64,000 nucleotides of DNA from NCBI RefSeq assembly GCF_000314005.1, contig NZ_JH980292.1, positions 248,001 to 312,000 on the forward strand, given 5' to 3'. The notes under the pieces were generated by a model, which saw only the letters and a list, made by a program, of their open reading frames with translations, was not told the origin of the DNA and did no database searches. The translations under genes were made by a program, and so were the position numbers. This document shows positions 53,907 through 63,900 of this stretch, piece by piece. The DNA is from Spirulina subsalsa PCC 9445 (GTDB lineage Bacteria; Cyanobacteriota; Cyanobacteriia; Cyanobacteriales; Spirulinaceae). Each line of letters starts with the position of its first letter. Position 1 is the first letter of the stretch.

Positions 53907-55814
53907 TCACTCTTGATGGGTCAATTGACATAAAGTGTCTAACTCAAAATTCTCTAGAAGACATTCCAGTCTGGTACTGAGGGATTCTGCACTGGCTGGA
54001 ATTTCGGTGATTAGGGTGCGAATTTGTTCCACATCAAGAGCCCGGGCGGCACAATGGACTTGAACAATCCACTCGGCGGGCATGATTTTTAAATCTTCGG
54101 CCACTAACAGGGGATAAGATGGGAGTTTTGATTTTACCCCGTCTGGAGAGGGGGAAGCGTAAATATAAGAAAGTTGTAGTGCTTGTGCAATTTTTGTGAA
54201 CAACTGATCCTCATCAATGGGTTTGTAGAGGATGTCATTACAACCTACTTGTTGGGTCAAGTCACGACTGGCCGGGGAAATATCCGTGGTGAGGGCAAAA
54301 ATGACGGTAGGGGAGGCCTCCTCCTGTTGGCGGATTTGTCGGGTGGCTTCGTAACCGTCACAATTAGGCATCAGTAAGTCCATGAGGATTAAGTGAGGGT
54401 GCCAAGCGCGCCATTGTGCGATCGCCTCATAACCATCCCGTGCCTCTTCCACCTCAAACCCCAAGCTGGTCAGACGTTTCTCTAAAAAGGCGCGATTATC
54501 CGGGTAATCATCCACAATCAACACCCGGCAAGGTTGACTGTCCGAGCATAAACTCACAATCGGACGGGTGAGTTCACCCGAAGAGGGTTTAGGTCGCGCT
54601 TGAAGACTGGGGGCTTTCAAGGGTAGGTTAAAGTGGAAACAACTACCCTGTTGATGGCGGGATTCCACTTCAATTTTCCCCCCCAGTAACCGGACAAAAT
54701 TCTGACTAATCACTAGACCTAATCCAGTGCCTTTACTGCTTGATTTACGCCCAGCACGGGTTTGAGCGAAGGCTTCAAACAGTTTACTAATTTCTTCGGG
54801 TGCAATGCCCTCGCCGCTATCTTCCACAGCAAAGCGTAGGGCATTAGGAGAGTGATCGGCCCTCTCGTAAACCGCCGTGACGGCTAGACGGACTTTCCCC
54901 TGCTCCGTGAATTTGACCGCATTACTGAGCAAATTAATCAACACTTGACGCAGTTTCACCTCATCCGTGTAAATCACCTTGGGGACTGCCGAGGCGCAAT
55001 CCACCTCAAATTCTAGCCCCTTTTCTTGGCTAGGGAGTAAAAACGCACTTCTTAAATCATTGAGTAACACCGAAATGGTCACTTCGTTGTCTTCGAGGGT
55101 GACTCGCCCGGCCTCAATTTTGGCGAGGTCTAAGACATCGTTAATGAGTGCCAGCAAGTGTTCCCCATTGCGGATGATGGTATCGAGCCATTTTTCCTCC
55201 TCGGCGGTGTGGGAGGAATAATGGCGCATAATGCGGGCAAACCCAAGGATAACAGAAAGAGGGGTGCGGAGTTCGTGGTTCACTTGGGCTAAAAACTGAT
55301 TTTTGGCATTTAAGGCGCTGTGGGCGAGTTCTTCGGCGTTGCGTCGTTCCAGAATTTCCCGTTGTAGGTCTTCATTTTTGGCTTTGAGTTCTTCCCGTTG
55401 GGCGATGACTTCTTGATGCAAACGTTGTAATTTCAGATGATTTTCAACGCGCAGCAGCACTTCCTCCACTTGAAACGGTTTGCTGATGTAGTCTACTCCC
55501 CCCACGGCAAAGGCTTTTTGTTTGTCGAGAACTTCCTGATAGGCGCTGAGGAAAATCACCGGAATATCAACGGTTTGGGGTTGAGATTTCAAATAGCGAC
55601 AGACCTCATAGCCGTCCATCTGGGGCATATTAATATCAAGGAGGATTAAGTCGGGGTGAAAGCGGGAAATACTGGCCAGGGCAAATTTTCCATCGGGGGC
55701 TAAACGCACTTCATAGCCCTGCTGACTGAGAACTTCTGCCAGTAAACGAAGATTTTCTGGCAAATCATCCACCACTAAAATTTTCCCTTTCGAGGGGTCA
55801 GTATTCCCGGTCAT
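53907..55814 (-). CDS. Hybrid histidine kinase REC-coiled coil-HisKA-HATPase-REC
   Basis: The 635-residue soluble kinase has a receiver (ILVVDDLPENLRLLAEVL, LILLDINMPQMDGYEV), then a coiled coil (EVIAQREELKAKNEDLQREI). HisKA follows with the phospho-His in LAQVNHELRTPLSVILGFAR, then an ATPase domain (LRQVLINLLSNAVKFTEQG, EDSGEGIAPEEISKLFEAF, GTGLGLVISQ) and a C-terminal receiver (VLIVDDYPDNRAFLEKRL, LILMDLLMPNCDGYEA). All key residues are present. No membrane segment or sensor domain is seen, so input probably comes through the N-terminal receiver. It lies 219 nt upstream of the GGDEF regulator on the same strand. Confidence 0.93.
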   Translation of the reverse strand: MTGNTDPSKGKILVVDDLPENLRLLAEVLSQQGYEVRLAPDGKFALASISRFHPDLILLDINMPQMDGYEVCRYLKSQPQTVDIPVIFLSAYQEVLDKQKAFAVGGVDYISKPFQVEEVLLRVENHLKLQRLHQEVIAQREELKAKNEDLQREILERRNAEELAHSALNAKNQFLAQVNHELRTPLSVILGFARIMRHYSSHTAEEEKWLDTIIRNGEHLLALINDVLDLAKIEAGRVTLEDNEVTISVLLNDLRSAFLLPSQEKGLEFEVDCASAVPKVIYTDEVKLRQVLINLLSNAVKFTEQGKVRLAVTAVYERADHSPNALRFAVEDSGEGIAPEEISKLFEAFAQTRAGRKSSSKGTGLGLVISQNFVRLLGGKIEVESRHQQGSCFHFNLPLKAPSLQARPKPSSGELTRPIVSLCSDSQPCRVLIVDDYPDNRAFLEKRLTSLGFEVEEARDGYEAIAQWRAWHPHLILMDLLMPNCDGYEATRQIRQQEEASPTVIFALTTDISPASRDLTQQVGCNDILYKPIDEDQLFTKIAQALQLSYIYASPSPDGVKSKLPSYPLLVAEDLKIMPAEWIVQVHCAARALDVEQIRTLITEIPASAESLSTRLECLLENFELDTLCQLTHQE

Positions 55815-55872
55815 AATGTTCTCGTATCATAGGCCTTAGCAGTGATCCTAACGCAGACGAGGGGGTTTCAAG

Positions 55873-56436
55873 ATGGCAGATTTAAGCGAACGTTTTGAGC
55901 AGGCGCTAGTTTATGCGACTCGTCTCCACCAAAACCAGAGGCGTAAGGTGGGGAAAGTGCCTTATATAGCCCATTTAATGGCGGTGAGTGCCTTGGTTTT
56001 GGAAGCAGGGGGAAGTGAGGAAGAGGCGATCGCCGCATTACTCCATGATGCCATTGAAGACCAAGGCGGAGAACCCACCCGCCAAGACATCTTAAAGCGT
56101 TTTGGTCCCACGGTCGCCGCCATCGTCGAAGGTTGTACAGAATTCCAGAATCTGCCGAAACCCCCTTGGCAAGCGCGCAAAATCCAGTATTTAAAACAAA
56201 TTCAAGCCGGGAGTCCCTCGGTGCAGTTAGTCTCTTTAGCCGATAAACTCCATAATGGGCGCTCGTTGCTTTGGTCTTTACGTCAACAAGGCTCAAGCAT
56301 TTGGAGTCATTTTGCCGGGGGGCGGGAGTTAAGTCTCTGGTTTTATCAATCCCTATTAACGGTTTACACCCATCACAAAGAAACCGTTTTATGGCGAGAA
56401 TTGGCTCAAGTGGTTGCGGAATTAGAGCAGTTTTAA
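55873..56436 (+). CDS. HD-domain protein, SpoT-hydrolase/MESH1-like
   Basis: The 187-residue protein is a single HD domain: FEQALVYATRLHQNQRRK, GKVPYIAHLMAVSALVLEAG (first metal His), EAIAALLHDAIEDQGG (HD pair) and VSLADKLHNGRSLLW (last metal Asp). The pattern matches the ppGpp hydrolase half of RelA/SpoT and small alarmone hydrolases, so Mn-dependent hydrolysis of (p)ppGpp or a related nucleotide is likely. It is divergent from the hybrid kinase with only 58 nt between them. Confidence 0.85.
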   Translation: MADLSERFEQALVYATRLHQNQRRKVGKVPYIAHLMAVSALVLEAGGSEEEAIAALLHDAIEDQGGEPTRQDILKRFGPTVAAIVEGCTEFQNLPKPPWQARKIQYLKQIQAGSPSVQLVSLADKLHNGRSLLWSLRQQGSSIWSHFAGGRELSLWFYQSLLTVYTHHKETVLWRELAQVVAELEQF

Positions 56437-56501
56437 GGGGAGCAGGGGAGAATTGATAATTATTCCCTCTTACCTCTTCCCCGACTCCCGACTCCCAACT
56501 C

Positions 56502-56519
56502 CCTTATTCAGCCAACCCT
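56502..56519. repeat. Solitary MITE end
   Basis: CTTATTCAGCCAACCCTA matches the right end of the TAGGG...CCCTA elements with one or two changes. No clear left end is present; a short heptamer run (CCGACTCCCGACTCCC) lies just before it, as in element 1. Confidence 0.45.
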
Positions 56520-56649
56520 AAATACTCTTATTCCAGTACTCCAAGCCCGTCAAAATCACATCTTCTAACCACAACTTAAAACGTTTTACCTTGAGGGAAT
56601 ACTGAGTGAATATTGTACCAATGAATACCCCCCCCAAGTCTGGATTCCC

Positions 56650-57978
56650 CTACCCCAAAGACGGTAAAAATGTCACCAAAGGGGGAAAGAGAATCAACAC
56701 AACCAAAACCAAAACCTGCAAGATAATAAAAGGAACTGCTCCCCGATAAATGTCCTCTGTGGTGATTTCAGGAGGGGCTACGCCACGCAGGAAAAACAGG
56801 GCAAAACCAAAGGGCGGGGTCAAAAAAGACGTTTGTAAGTTTGCGCCCAAAATAACCCCATACCAAAGCATATCTAACCCTAACGCCTGGGCGACGGGGG
56901 CGAAAATGGGGATGATAATGAAGGCAATCTCAAAAAAGTCGATAAAGAAGCCCAACAGAAAGATCACGACCATATTCACCAGCAAAAACCCAAGGGTTCC
57001 ACCGGGTAAGTTGGTGAGGAGATCAAACATAAAGCGATCGCCGTGTAACCCCCGAAAAACCAAACTAAAGGCCGTAGACCCAAACAAGATAAAGATCACC
57101 ATGCTACTAATCCGGAGGGTCGAATCACTCACCTCGGCCAAAGCAGACCCAGTTAATCTCCCCTTCAGGGCGGCCAAAAGGATCGCCCCTAAAGACCCCA
57201 CCGCCCCCGCTTCCGTGGGGGTAGCAATGCCGAAGAAAATACTCCCCAACACTAAGCCAATCAACAACAAAGGAGGAATCATCACACTCACCACCCGACG
57301 GGCTAATTCTCCCCGACCAATATTGCGCACTGACTCCGGTAGGGCAGGGGCGACATCGGGACGCAAAAAGGCAACGATCAACACATGAAGAGCAAACACC
57401 CCAGCCATCAGGAGGCCGGGAATAAAGGCTCCAATGAATAAATCCCCCACGGAAATCCCCAATTGATCCCCTAAGACCACTAACACTAAACTGGGGGGGA
57501 TAATTTGCCCTAAAGTCCCCGAGGCAACAATAACCCCTGTTGCCAATTGTTTGTCATACCCATAACGCAACATGACGGGGAGGGAAATTAAGCCCATCGC
57601 GACTACAGTAGCGGCCACTACCCCCGTAGAAGCGGCCAGGAGAGCGCCCACGAAAACCACCGCTAAGGCGAGTCCTCCCCGCAGTCGTCCGAAGAGAATT
57701 CCCATGGTTTCCAGTAGGTTTTCCGCTAGCCCAGTTTTTTCTAACATCGCCCCTAAAAAGACGAAGTAGGGGATGGCCAGGAGGGTGTAGTTGGCCATAA
57801 TGTTAAAGATGCGTTGGGGTAAGGCGGTGAGAAAGAGAGGATTAAAGATATCTAGGGCAACTCCCACTAAACCAAAGAGAATGGCGACTCCCCCCAAGGA
57901 AAAGGCGACGGGATAGCCCAAGGACAGAAAGAGTAAGGCCCCGGCAAACATAGCTGGGCCTAACCAGTCATAGCCCAT
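56650..57978 (-). CDS. dctM: TRAP transporter large permease (DctM)
   Basis: The 442-residue protein has about twelve membrane segments, for example LGPAMFAGALLFLSLGYPVA and LVNMVVIFLLGFFIDFFEIA. TRAP large-subunit features include PSLVLVVLGDQLGISVGDLF and ILGANLQTSFLTPPFGFALF. It uses a Na+ gradient to import the substrate delivered by DctP. It overlaps dctQ by 11 nt and is last in the dctP-dctQ-dctM operon. Confidence 0.93.
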   Translation of the reverse strand: MGYDWLGPAMFAGALLFLSLGYPVAFSLGGVAILFGLVGVALDIFNPLFLTALPQRIFNIMANYTLLAIPYFVFLGAMLEKTGLAENLLETMGILFGRLRGGLALAVVFVGALLAASTGVVAATVVAMGLISLPVMLRYGYDKQLATGVIVASGTLGQIIPPSLVLVVLGDQLGISVGDLFIGAFIPGLLMAGVFALHVLIVAFLRPDVAPALPESVRNIGRGELARRVVSVMIPPLLLIGLVLGSIFFGIATPTEAGAVGSLGAILLAALKGRLTGSALAEVSDSTLRISSMVIFILFGSTAFSLVFRGLHGDRFMFDLLTNLPGGTLGFLLVNMVVIFLLGFFIDFFEIAFIIIPIFAPVAQALGLDMLWYGVILGANLQTSFLTPPFGFALFFLRGVAPPEITTEDIYRGAVPFIILQVLVLVVLILFPPLVTFLPSLG

Positions 57979-58537
57979 GATTTTCCTCCTCGGAGCGTAA
58001 ATCTGTGGGGGAGGGGGGATGGTTTTTTAAGCGGTCGAAGTTTTTGATGCCTTCGGAGAGACCTTGGAGGATGAGTAGACTAAAACTGACCAGTACCATA
58101 GATTTTATGGGGTAGCGGGGCAATCCGCCGGGATCTGGGGACATTTCCCGGATGAGCCAAGATTGAAGGATGGTTTGCCAAGAAAAGTAGAGGACGAGAC
58201 AGCAGAAGGGGAGTAGAAAACAGGTGATGCCGATTAAGTTGGCGATCGCCTGTTTCCGTCTGTCCCAATTTTTATAAAAAATATCCACCCGCACATGGCC
58301 GTTATGCTTCAGGGTATAGGCCGCCCCCAAAAAGAAAATCAGGGCGAAGAGATACCATTGAATCTCAATCAAGGCGTTAGAGGCGAGATTTTGCTGAATA
58401 TATTGACCCAGATAGCGCGCCAACACGTTCCAAACCCCAACGCCCACTAAAATTAAAACTAATCCTGTGCTGAGGCGACCAATCCCCTCATTCAGTCGAT
58501 CAATCCAGCGCGCTATGGTTAACCACACGTCCATCAA
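57968..58537 (-). CDS. dctQ: TRAP transporter small permease (DctQ)
   Basis: The 189-residue protein has four hydrophobic segments, the second with EIQWYLFALIFFLGAAYTLK followed by HNGHVRVDIFYKNWDRR, which is the conserved DctQ signature. It sits between the binding protein gene (21 nt upstream) and dctM (overlapping). The C-terminus is short, hydrophilic and basic to acidic. Confidence 0.92.
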   Translation of the reverse strand: MMDVWLTIARWIDRLNEGIGRLSTGLVLILVGVGVWNVLARYLGQYIQQNLASNALIEIQWYLFALIFFLGAAYTLKHNGHVRVDIFYKNWDRRKQAIANLIGITCFLLPFCCLVLYFSWQTILQSWLIREMSPDPGGLPRYPIKSMVLVSFSLLILQGLSEGIKNFDRLKNHPPSPTDLRSEEENHGL

Positions 58538-58558
58538 AACAAACCCAACCCCATTGAT

Positions 58559-59668
58559 TTACAAGGTTTCCGCCACAAAATTGGTTAAACTCAACTCATT
58601 GATTTTGTGCCACTGTAGGATTTTATCCCGGAACTCTCGCCACGGTTCATACACTTCTTTAAACGTGGTATCTTGGTTGGCGGTTTCGGCGTAAATCTCA
58701 AAGGCTACCCCTTGGGCAGCTGCCATAATTTCTGGGGAAAAACGCCGTAATTGAGTCCCTCCAGCGAGTAAGCGCTGTAACGCTTCTTGATTTAAACGGT
58801 CATAGCGGGCTAACATCTCCAGATTGACCTGATAACTGGCGGCCTGAACAATGGTTTGATACTCTGGGGGCAATCCCTCCCAAGCGGTTTTATTCACCTG
58901 TACTTCTAAGGCGGCTCCAGGTTCCCACCAACTGGGATAGTAGTAGTATTGGGCGGCATTGTGCAGACCTAATTTTTCGTCATCATAGGGGCCGACCCAT
59001 TCGGCCGCATCAATGGTTCCCCGGTCTAGGGCGAGGAAAATTTCCCCCCCCGGCAAAACTTGGGCGTTGACCCCTAAGCGTTCCATCACTTTCCCCCCTA
59101 AGCCCGGAATGCGCATTTTTAAGCCCTGTAAATCGGTGAGGGTATTCACTTCCCGTTTAAACCAGCCCCCCATCTGCGCCCCGGTATTCCCGGCCGGAAA
59201 GTTGATGATGTTGAAGTTGGCGTAAATTTTCCTCATGGCTTCTAAACCGCCACCACTATAGAGCCAAGCGTTATGTTGTTGGGCATTGAGGCCAAAGGGG
59301 ACGGTTGTCCCGAAGGCCAGGGCGGCACTTTTGCCGATGTAATAATAGGCGGCGGTGTGACCACATTCTACGGCTCCACTTTGGACGGCATCAAGGACTT
59401 CTAACCCCCCGACGATTTCCCCTGCCGCAAAGGGGGTGATTCTAAAGCGACCTCCGGTCATGTCGCTAATTTTTTGACAAAAGGCCTCGGCGCTGCCGTA
59501 GATGGTGTCTAAGGATTGAGGCCAACTGGTGGCCATGCGCCATTGTAATTGGGGGAGACTTGGGGAGTCGGTGGAGGGGGAGCGCGAGGGGTTGGTTTGA
59601 CAAGCAACGAGGGCGGCGGCTGTGGTTCCGGCGATCGCACTACTCTGAACAAACTGTCTACGCTTCAT
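58559..59668 (-). CDS. dctP: TRAP substrate-binding protein, probable 2-oxoacid type
   Basis: From ATG 59668 the protein has 369 residues and a Tat-like, lipidated signal ([15 protein letters not shown] then AALVAC). An earlier in-frame ATG would push the twin-Arg motif inward. The mature part has [57 protein letters not shown] and [19 protein letters not shown]. The last motif and [16 protein letters not shown] resemble TakP-type 2-oxoacid binders (pyruvate and similar), so that class of substrate is inferred. It leads the TRAP operon. Confidence 0.9.
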   Translation of the reverse strand: MKRRQFVQSSAIAGTTAAALVACQTNPSRSPSTDSPSLPQLQWRMATSWPQSLDTIYGSAEAFCQKISDMTGGRFRITPFAAGEIVGGLEVLDAVQSGAVECGHTAAYYYIGKSAALAFGTTVPFGLNAQQHNAWLYSGGGLEAMRKIYANFNIINFPAGNTGAQMGGWFKREVNTLTDLQGLKMRIPGLGGKVMERLGVNAQVLPGGEIFLALDRGTIDAAEWVGPYDDEKLGLHNAAQYYYYPSWWEPGAALEVQVNKTAWEGLPPEYQTIVQAASYQVNLEMLARYDRLNQEALQRLLAGGTQLRRFSPEIMAAAQGVAFEIYAETANQDTTFKEVYEPWREFRDKILQWHKINELSLTNFVAETL

Positions 59669-59808
59669 GATTTCTCTAAGGTTGGGCGAGGGGTCAGTTG
59701 GCTTCAGTCTATCCCAAATGTTGCCCGAACTCACGAAAAAGGGGATAGGATTGAACGCTTCCTATCCCCTGTTCATCATCATTGGACGATCACGATTTAA
59801 CGCACCTC

Positions 59809-59919
59809 TTAACGCACCTCTCGCGTTGAGGTTTGGTTGATTTTGATTAAACGTTGCGCTAAACATAACAATATATAGATAAACATTAAGTAGCTTGTGG
59901 CCACTAACAGGATCATCAT
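59809..59919 (-). CDS. Putative small single-helix membrane protein (36 aa)
   Basis: A GGAGGTG site at 59925-59931 lies 7 nt before ATG 59919. The frame encodes MMILLVATSYLMFIYILLCL and then AQRLIKINQTSTREVR: one hydrophobic helix and a basic tail. The strong ribosome site and the clean topology argue for a real gene, upstream of and on the same strand as dctP. It does not match any small photosystem or NDH subunit that I recall. Confidence 0.55.
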   Translation of the reverse strand: MMILLVATSYLMFIYILLCLAQRLIKINQTSTREVR

Positions 59920-59931
59920 GGGTACACCTCC

Positions 59932-60901
59932 AAGGTTATGAGTGGGGGAAAGTCAAGGGGATTTTAAACTTAAACGTTATTCAGTTTTTTATTCAGTTTT
60001 TTATTCAGTTGTTCAAGCAATGGCTAATCTGGCGTTTGCAGGCAGGGCGAAGCAGGACGAGGGAAAGGAACTCTCCATCGGGAAGGCTTCACGAACGCCT
60101 GAACCGTTCTTGGACTGACTCACGGGCTAACCCGTCACGGGTCGAGAACGAACCCTTCAGGGGTTTGTGTGACAAAGGCTTTGAGGCAGATGCAGGAAAC
60201 CCAAGCCTCAACTTTGAAGTATGAACTCTAGGAATCTCATGCTCAGACCTTCTAGACTTTTAACTGTTCTAGATTGGAGCAATGGGGTTAGGATATCATT
60301 GAACTAATCCACGACTAAACCTGAACTGGACGAGCATCCAATTCCTGTTAGCACTCCCCTCACCCTCAAGACCCCATTCAAAGATACTAGCCAAAAGCCC
60401 TTTAGCTAAAACGCTTGATCTCCCAGAGCAAAGCTGTATTATCTTCCATCCTAACCACTTCGCTCAGAGCCGCTTATTCTGGTCTTGAGAACCCTTCTCA
60501 GCATTTTGTCTCGAATCCTTCAACCTGTCAATCCTGAAGTCTCACCTGAACAGGTTGGCGGGTGGGCCAGACCTGACTACTCCAAGATCACCAATTTTCG
60601 GAAACGGGGACAAAATCCCCAAGGGCTATCACAACAGGGTTATCAAACCCTCGCCTAAGAAGCTCTAAACACAAAGGGCGGAGGCAACAGTTCGGTATTG
60701 TAGAACACAAGGAATCGAACTGCTATTGATCAGACTGCTTCTCAGTTAAAAGAGCTTTGCACTCAGAACGAGTGTACAAAATCTTTAAAAGCCTTACTAT
60801 AAGAGTAACATAGGATTTGCTAATCTGGGAGTATTTTAAAGAAAAATTTTCTCAATGATTGTGCTGAATGTTGCTCCGTATTTTCAGGGAGATCGAAAAG
60901 T
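59932..60901. other. Long intergenic region with little recognisable content
   Basis: About 970 nt precede sbcC. A TTATTCAGTTTT direct repeat lies near 59980-60015. The stretch 60040-60230 is GC-rich with a CGGGCTAACCCGTCACGGGT hairpin and may be a remnant of a mobile element. One short frame at 60485-60658 looks protein-like and is listed separately. No structural RNA signature was recognised. Confidence 0.5.
60485..60658 (+). CDS. Possible small protein (57 aa), low confidence
   Basis: A TTG-started frame reads MRTLLSILSRILQPVNPEVS and continues EQVGGWARPDYSKITNFRKR to GYQTLA and TAA. The composition is protein-like and not repetitive, but there is no ribosome site and no recognised family. 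It could be the end of a decayed gene, since the frame is open about 13 codons further upstream. Confidence 0.3.
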   Translation: MRTLLSILSRILQPVNPEVSPEQVGGWARPDYSKITNFRKRGQNPQGLSQQGYQTLA

Positions 60902-63900
60902 ATGATTCCGTTACAACTGACCCTGAAGAATTTCCTGAGTTATCGCCAAGTGACGTTAGATTTTCGGGGTTTACATACGGCTTGTATTTGTGGGGCCAAT
61001 GGGGCGGGGAAGTCGTCGCTGTTGGAGGCGATTACTTGGGCGGTGTGGGGGCAAAGTCGGGCGGCGACGGAGGACGATGTGATTAATGCGGGAACGAAGG
61101 ATGTCCGGGTAGATTTTACCTTTTGCAGCGATGACCAAACCTATCGCATTATTCGCAGTCGTCCGAGGGGGCGCAGTGGGAGTTTAGAGTTTCAGGTGAT
61201 GACGGGGGATGGGCGTTTCCGTGCCATTAGTGGGAAGGGAGTTAAGGCAACACAACAGCAGATTATTGAAACCTTGAAGTTGGATTATGATACGTTTGTC
61301 AATTCGGCCTATTTGCGTCAAGGTCGGGCGGATGAGTTTATGTTACGCCGTCCGACGGAACGGAAGCAGGTGTTAGCGGATTTGCTGAAGCTGGATCATT
61401 ATGAGGTTTTGTCCCAGAGGGCGAAGGATCAGGCGAAACAGTTTAAGGCTGAGGTGGAGGTTTTGGAAGCGACTCTAGGCCCGTTACAGGGCCGACTGGG
61501 GGAACGGGGGGAGATTATTGAGAAACAGGAGCAGCTAGGGATTCAGATTGAAGGATTGCAAGGGGAACAGGAGAAACTGAAGGGGGAACGGACTCATTTG
61601 CAGAAGGAGGAACATAGTCGCCAATATTGGGAGAATCAGTTAACGTGGCAGCAGAATCAGTGTCAACAGTTGGCGCAAGATTGCGATCGCCTTCGACAAG
61701 AAATTGAGCAGTTCCAGCAGCGCTCTAGGGGCTTACAGCAGTTGGTGGAACAAGGCCCCGAGATTCAAGCCCAGTATGAGCAGTTGTTACAGTTGCGCCA
61801 ACAGGAGCAGAATTTCGCCCAAAAGTTTCAGGTCTATCAGGAGTTACAACAGCAGCACCAACAGTTACAGCAGCAGTTACTGCAACGCAAGAATGAGTTA
61901 AGTCTCTCCTTGGGACAGGAACAAACTCGTCTGGCTCATTTGGAGCAACAGGAACAGGAAATTCTGGGAATTTTGAGTCAGGAGGGGGAGATTCGGGCGG
62001 CCTTGGAACAACTACAACGTTCTCGTCAACGGCTCCAAGAATTAGATGCGCTCAAGTTGGAGGTGTCCCCTCTGTTGGAACAGCGTCACCGTTTGGGGAT
62101 GGAAGTGGAGCGAGTTCGCGCCCGTTATCAAGCGCGCTTGGAACAGTTGCAAGTGACTAAGGGGAGGATTGAGGAACAAATCTCCGCGATTCCTCAGTTG
62201 CGACAACGGATTTTAAGTGTTGATGCTCAGGTGGTGGCGTTGGAAAAAAAACAGGTCTATCGGGAACGAGTGCATGATAAGGGACAAGAACGGAACTTGT
62301 TCCGCAGTCGTTTGGAGGAGCAGGAACGGCAGAATGAACAGCAAATTGGGGAGTTACAGCAAAAGCTGGATTTATTGGCGGTGCAGGGGGCAGTCTGTCC
62401 CTTGTGCGATCGCGCTCTTGATGAAGACCATCGCCGCCATGTGATCGAAAAAACCCAAGCGCAACAGGAACAACTGCAAAAACAAATCTGGGCGATTCGA
62501 GAAGATATGGCCACTTGTGAGCGAGAGTTAACCAAACTGCGGCAGGAATATAAACAACTGGAGCAAGAATTAAAGGTGCATCCCACCTTGACTCAAGAAC
62601 GAGGCCAGTTAGAAGCCCAGTTAGAACACAGTTGTGAGCAGTACGAACGACTGCAAGAACTTGAAGAGGAGATGAGCGAGTTAGAACGCTCTCTGACGGT
62701 GGGGGGCTATGCCCTAGAACTCCATCAGGAACTGCACCAACTCAATGAAAGGATAGTGCAGTTAAACTATGATGAACAAACCCATGCGTTAGTGCAGGGG
62801 GAGGTGAAACAGCGACAGTGGGCGGAAATTAAACAGTCGAAAATTGACGATGCCAAGCGGAAACAAGGGGAGTTAGCCCGTCAACGGCCCCAATTGTGCG
62901 ATCGCCTGACCCAAATCCAACAACAGATCGCCCAACTCGAACAAAACTCCGATCTGCAACGGCAGATTCAACAAGTCAAAGCTCAAATGAGCGCCCTGGG
63001 CTATAATCGTCAGGAACATAGTCACCTCACCGAAACCTTGCGCGCCATGCAGGGGGCCGAACTGCGCTATCATCAACTCAAACAAGCTCAGGCCGAACTG
63101 CCCCAAGTCCAAGGTCAAGAGGAGGAAAAACGGCAGTTATTACAGGTGCGAGAACAAGATCGCCAGAACACGGGGCAAGAGATTCAGCAGTTAATCAGCC
63201 GCATGGCAGAAATACCCGACTATCGCCCCCAAATCCAAGCCTTAGAACAAACCCTACAAGAAAATCGACAGGCGTTAGATCATCGGATTGCCGAACAAGG
63301 GCGCTTAGGGGAACAATTGCGCCAACTTGAACACTACGAGCAGGAATATAAACGGACTCAGGAAAAGATTCAAAAGGTCCGCCAACAGTACCGAGTCTAT
63401 CAGGAACTGAGCCAAGCCTTCGGGAAAAATGGCATTCAGGCACTAATGATTGAGAATATTCTCCCCCAACTTGAAGCCGAAACTAACCAGATTCTCGCTC
63501 GCTTGACGGGGAATCAACTACACGTTCAATTTATTACCCAAAAGGTAAGCAAGAGCAATCAAGGCAAGAAAAACGCCAAAATGATTGACACCCTAGAGAT
63601 TCTGATTGCTGATGCCCAAGGGACCCGCGCTTATGAGACGTATTCCGGGGGCGAGGCCTTTCGCATTAACTTTTCCATTCGTTTAGCCCTAGCGCGACTG
63701 TTAGCCCAACGTTCTGGGGCATCATTGCAAATGCTAATTGTCGATGAGGGATTTGGCACCCAAGATGGGGAAGGATGCGATCGCCTCATTGCCGCCATTA
63801 ACGCCATTGCCAGTGATTTCGCTTGTATTTTAGCCGTTACCCATATGCCCCAATTTAAGGAAGCGTTCCAGTATCGGATAGAAGTACAGAAAACGGAACA

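Noticed and set aside
56750-57388. 212-codon frame antisense to dctM
   Set aside because: It is a Lys/Pro/Asn-rich shadow of a clearly conserved permease gene and has no recognised features.
59895-60224. 109-codon plus-strand frame before sbcC
   Set aside because: It begins antisense to the small membrane ORF and runs through direct repeats; only its end (CDKGFEADAGNPSLNFEV) looks faintly like a TnpB tail, which I cannot support.
60000-60850. tmRNA, RNase P RNA, SRP RNA or 6S RNA in the long gap before sbcC
   Set aside because: None of the conserved core words of these RNAs could be found.
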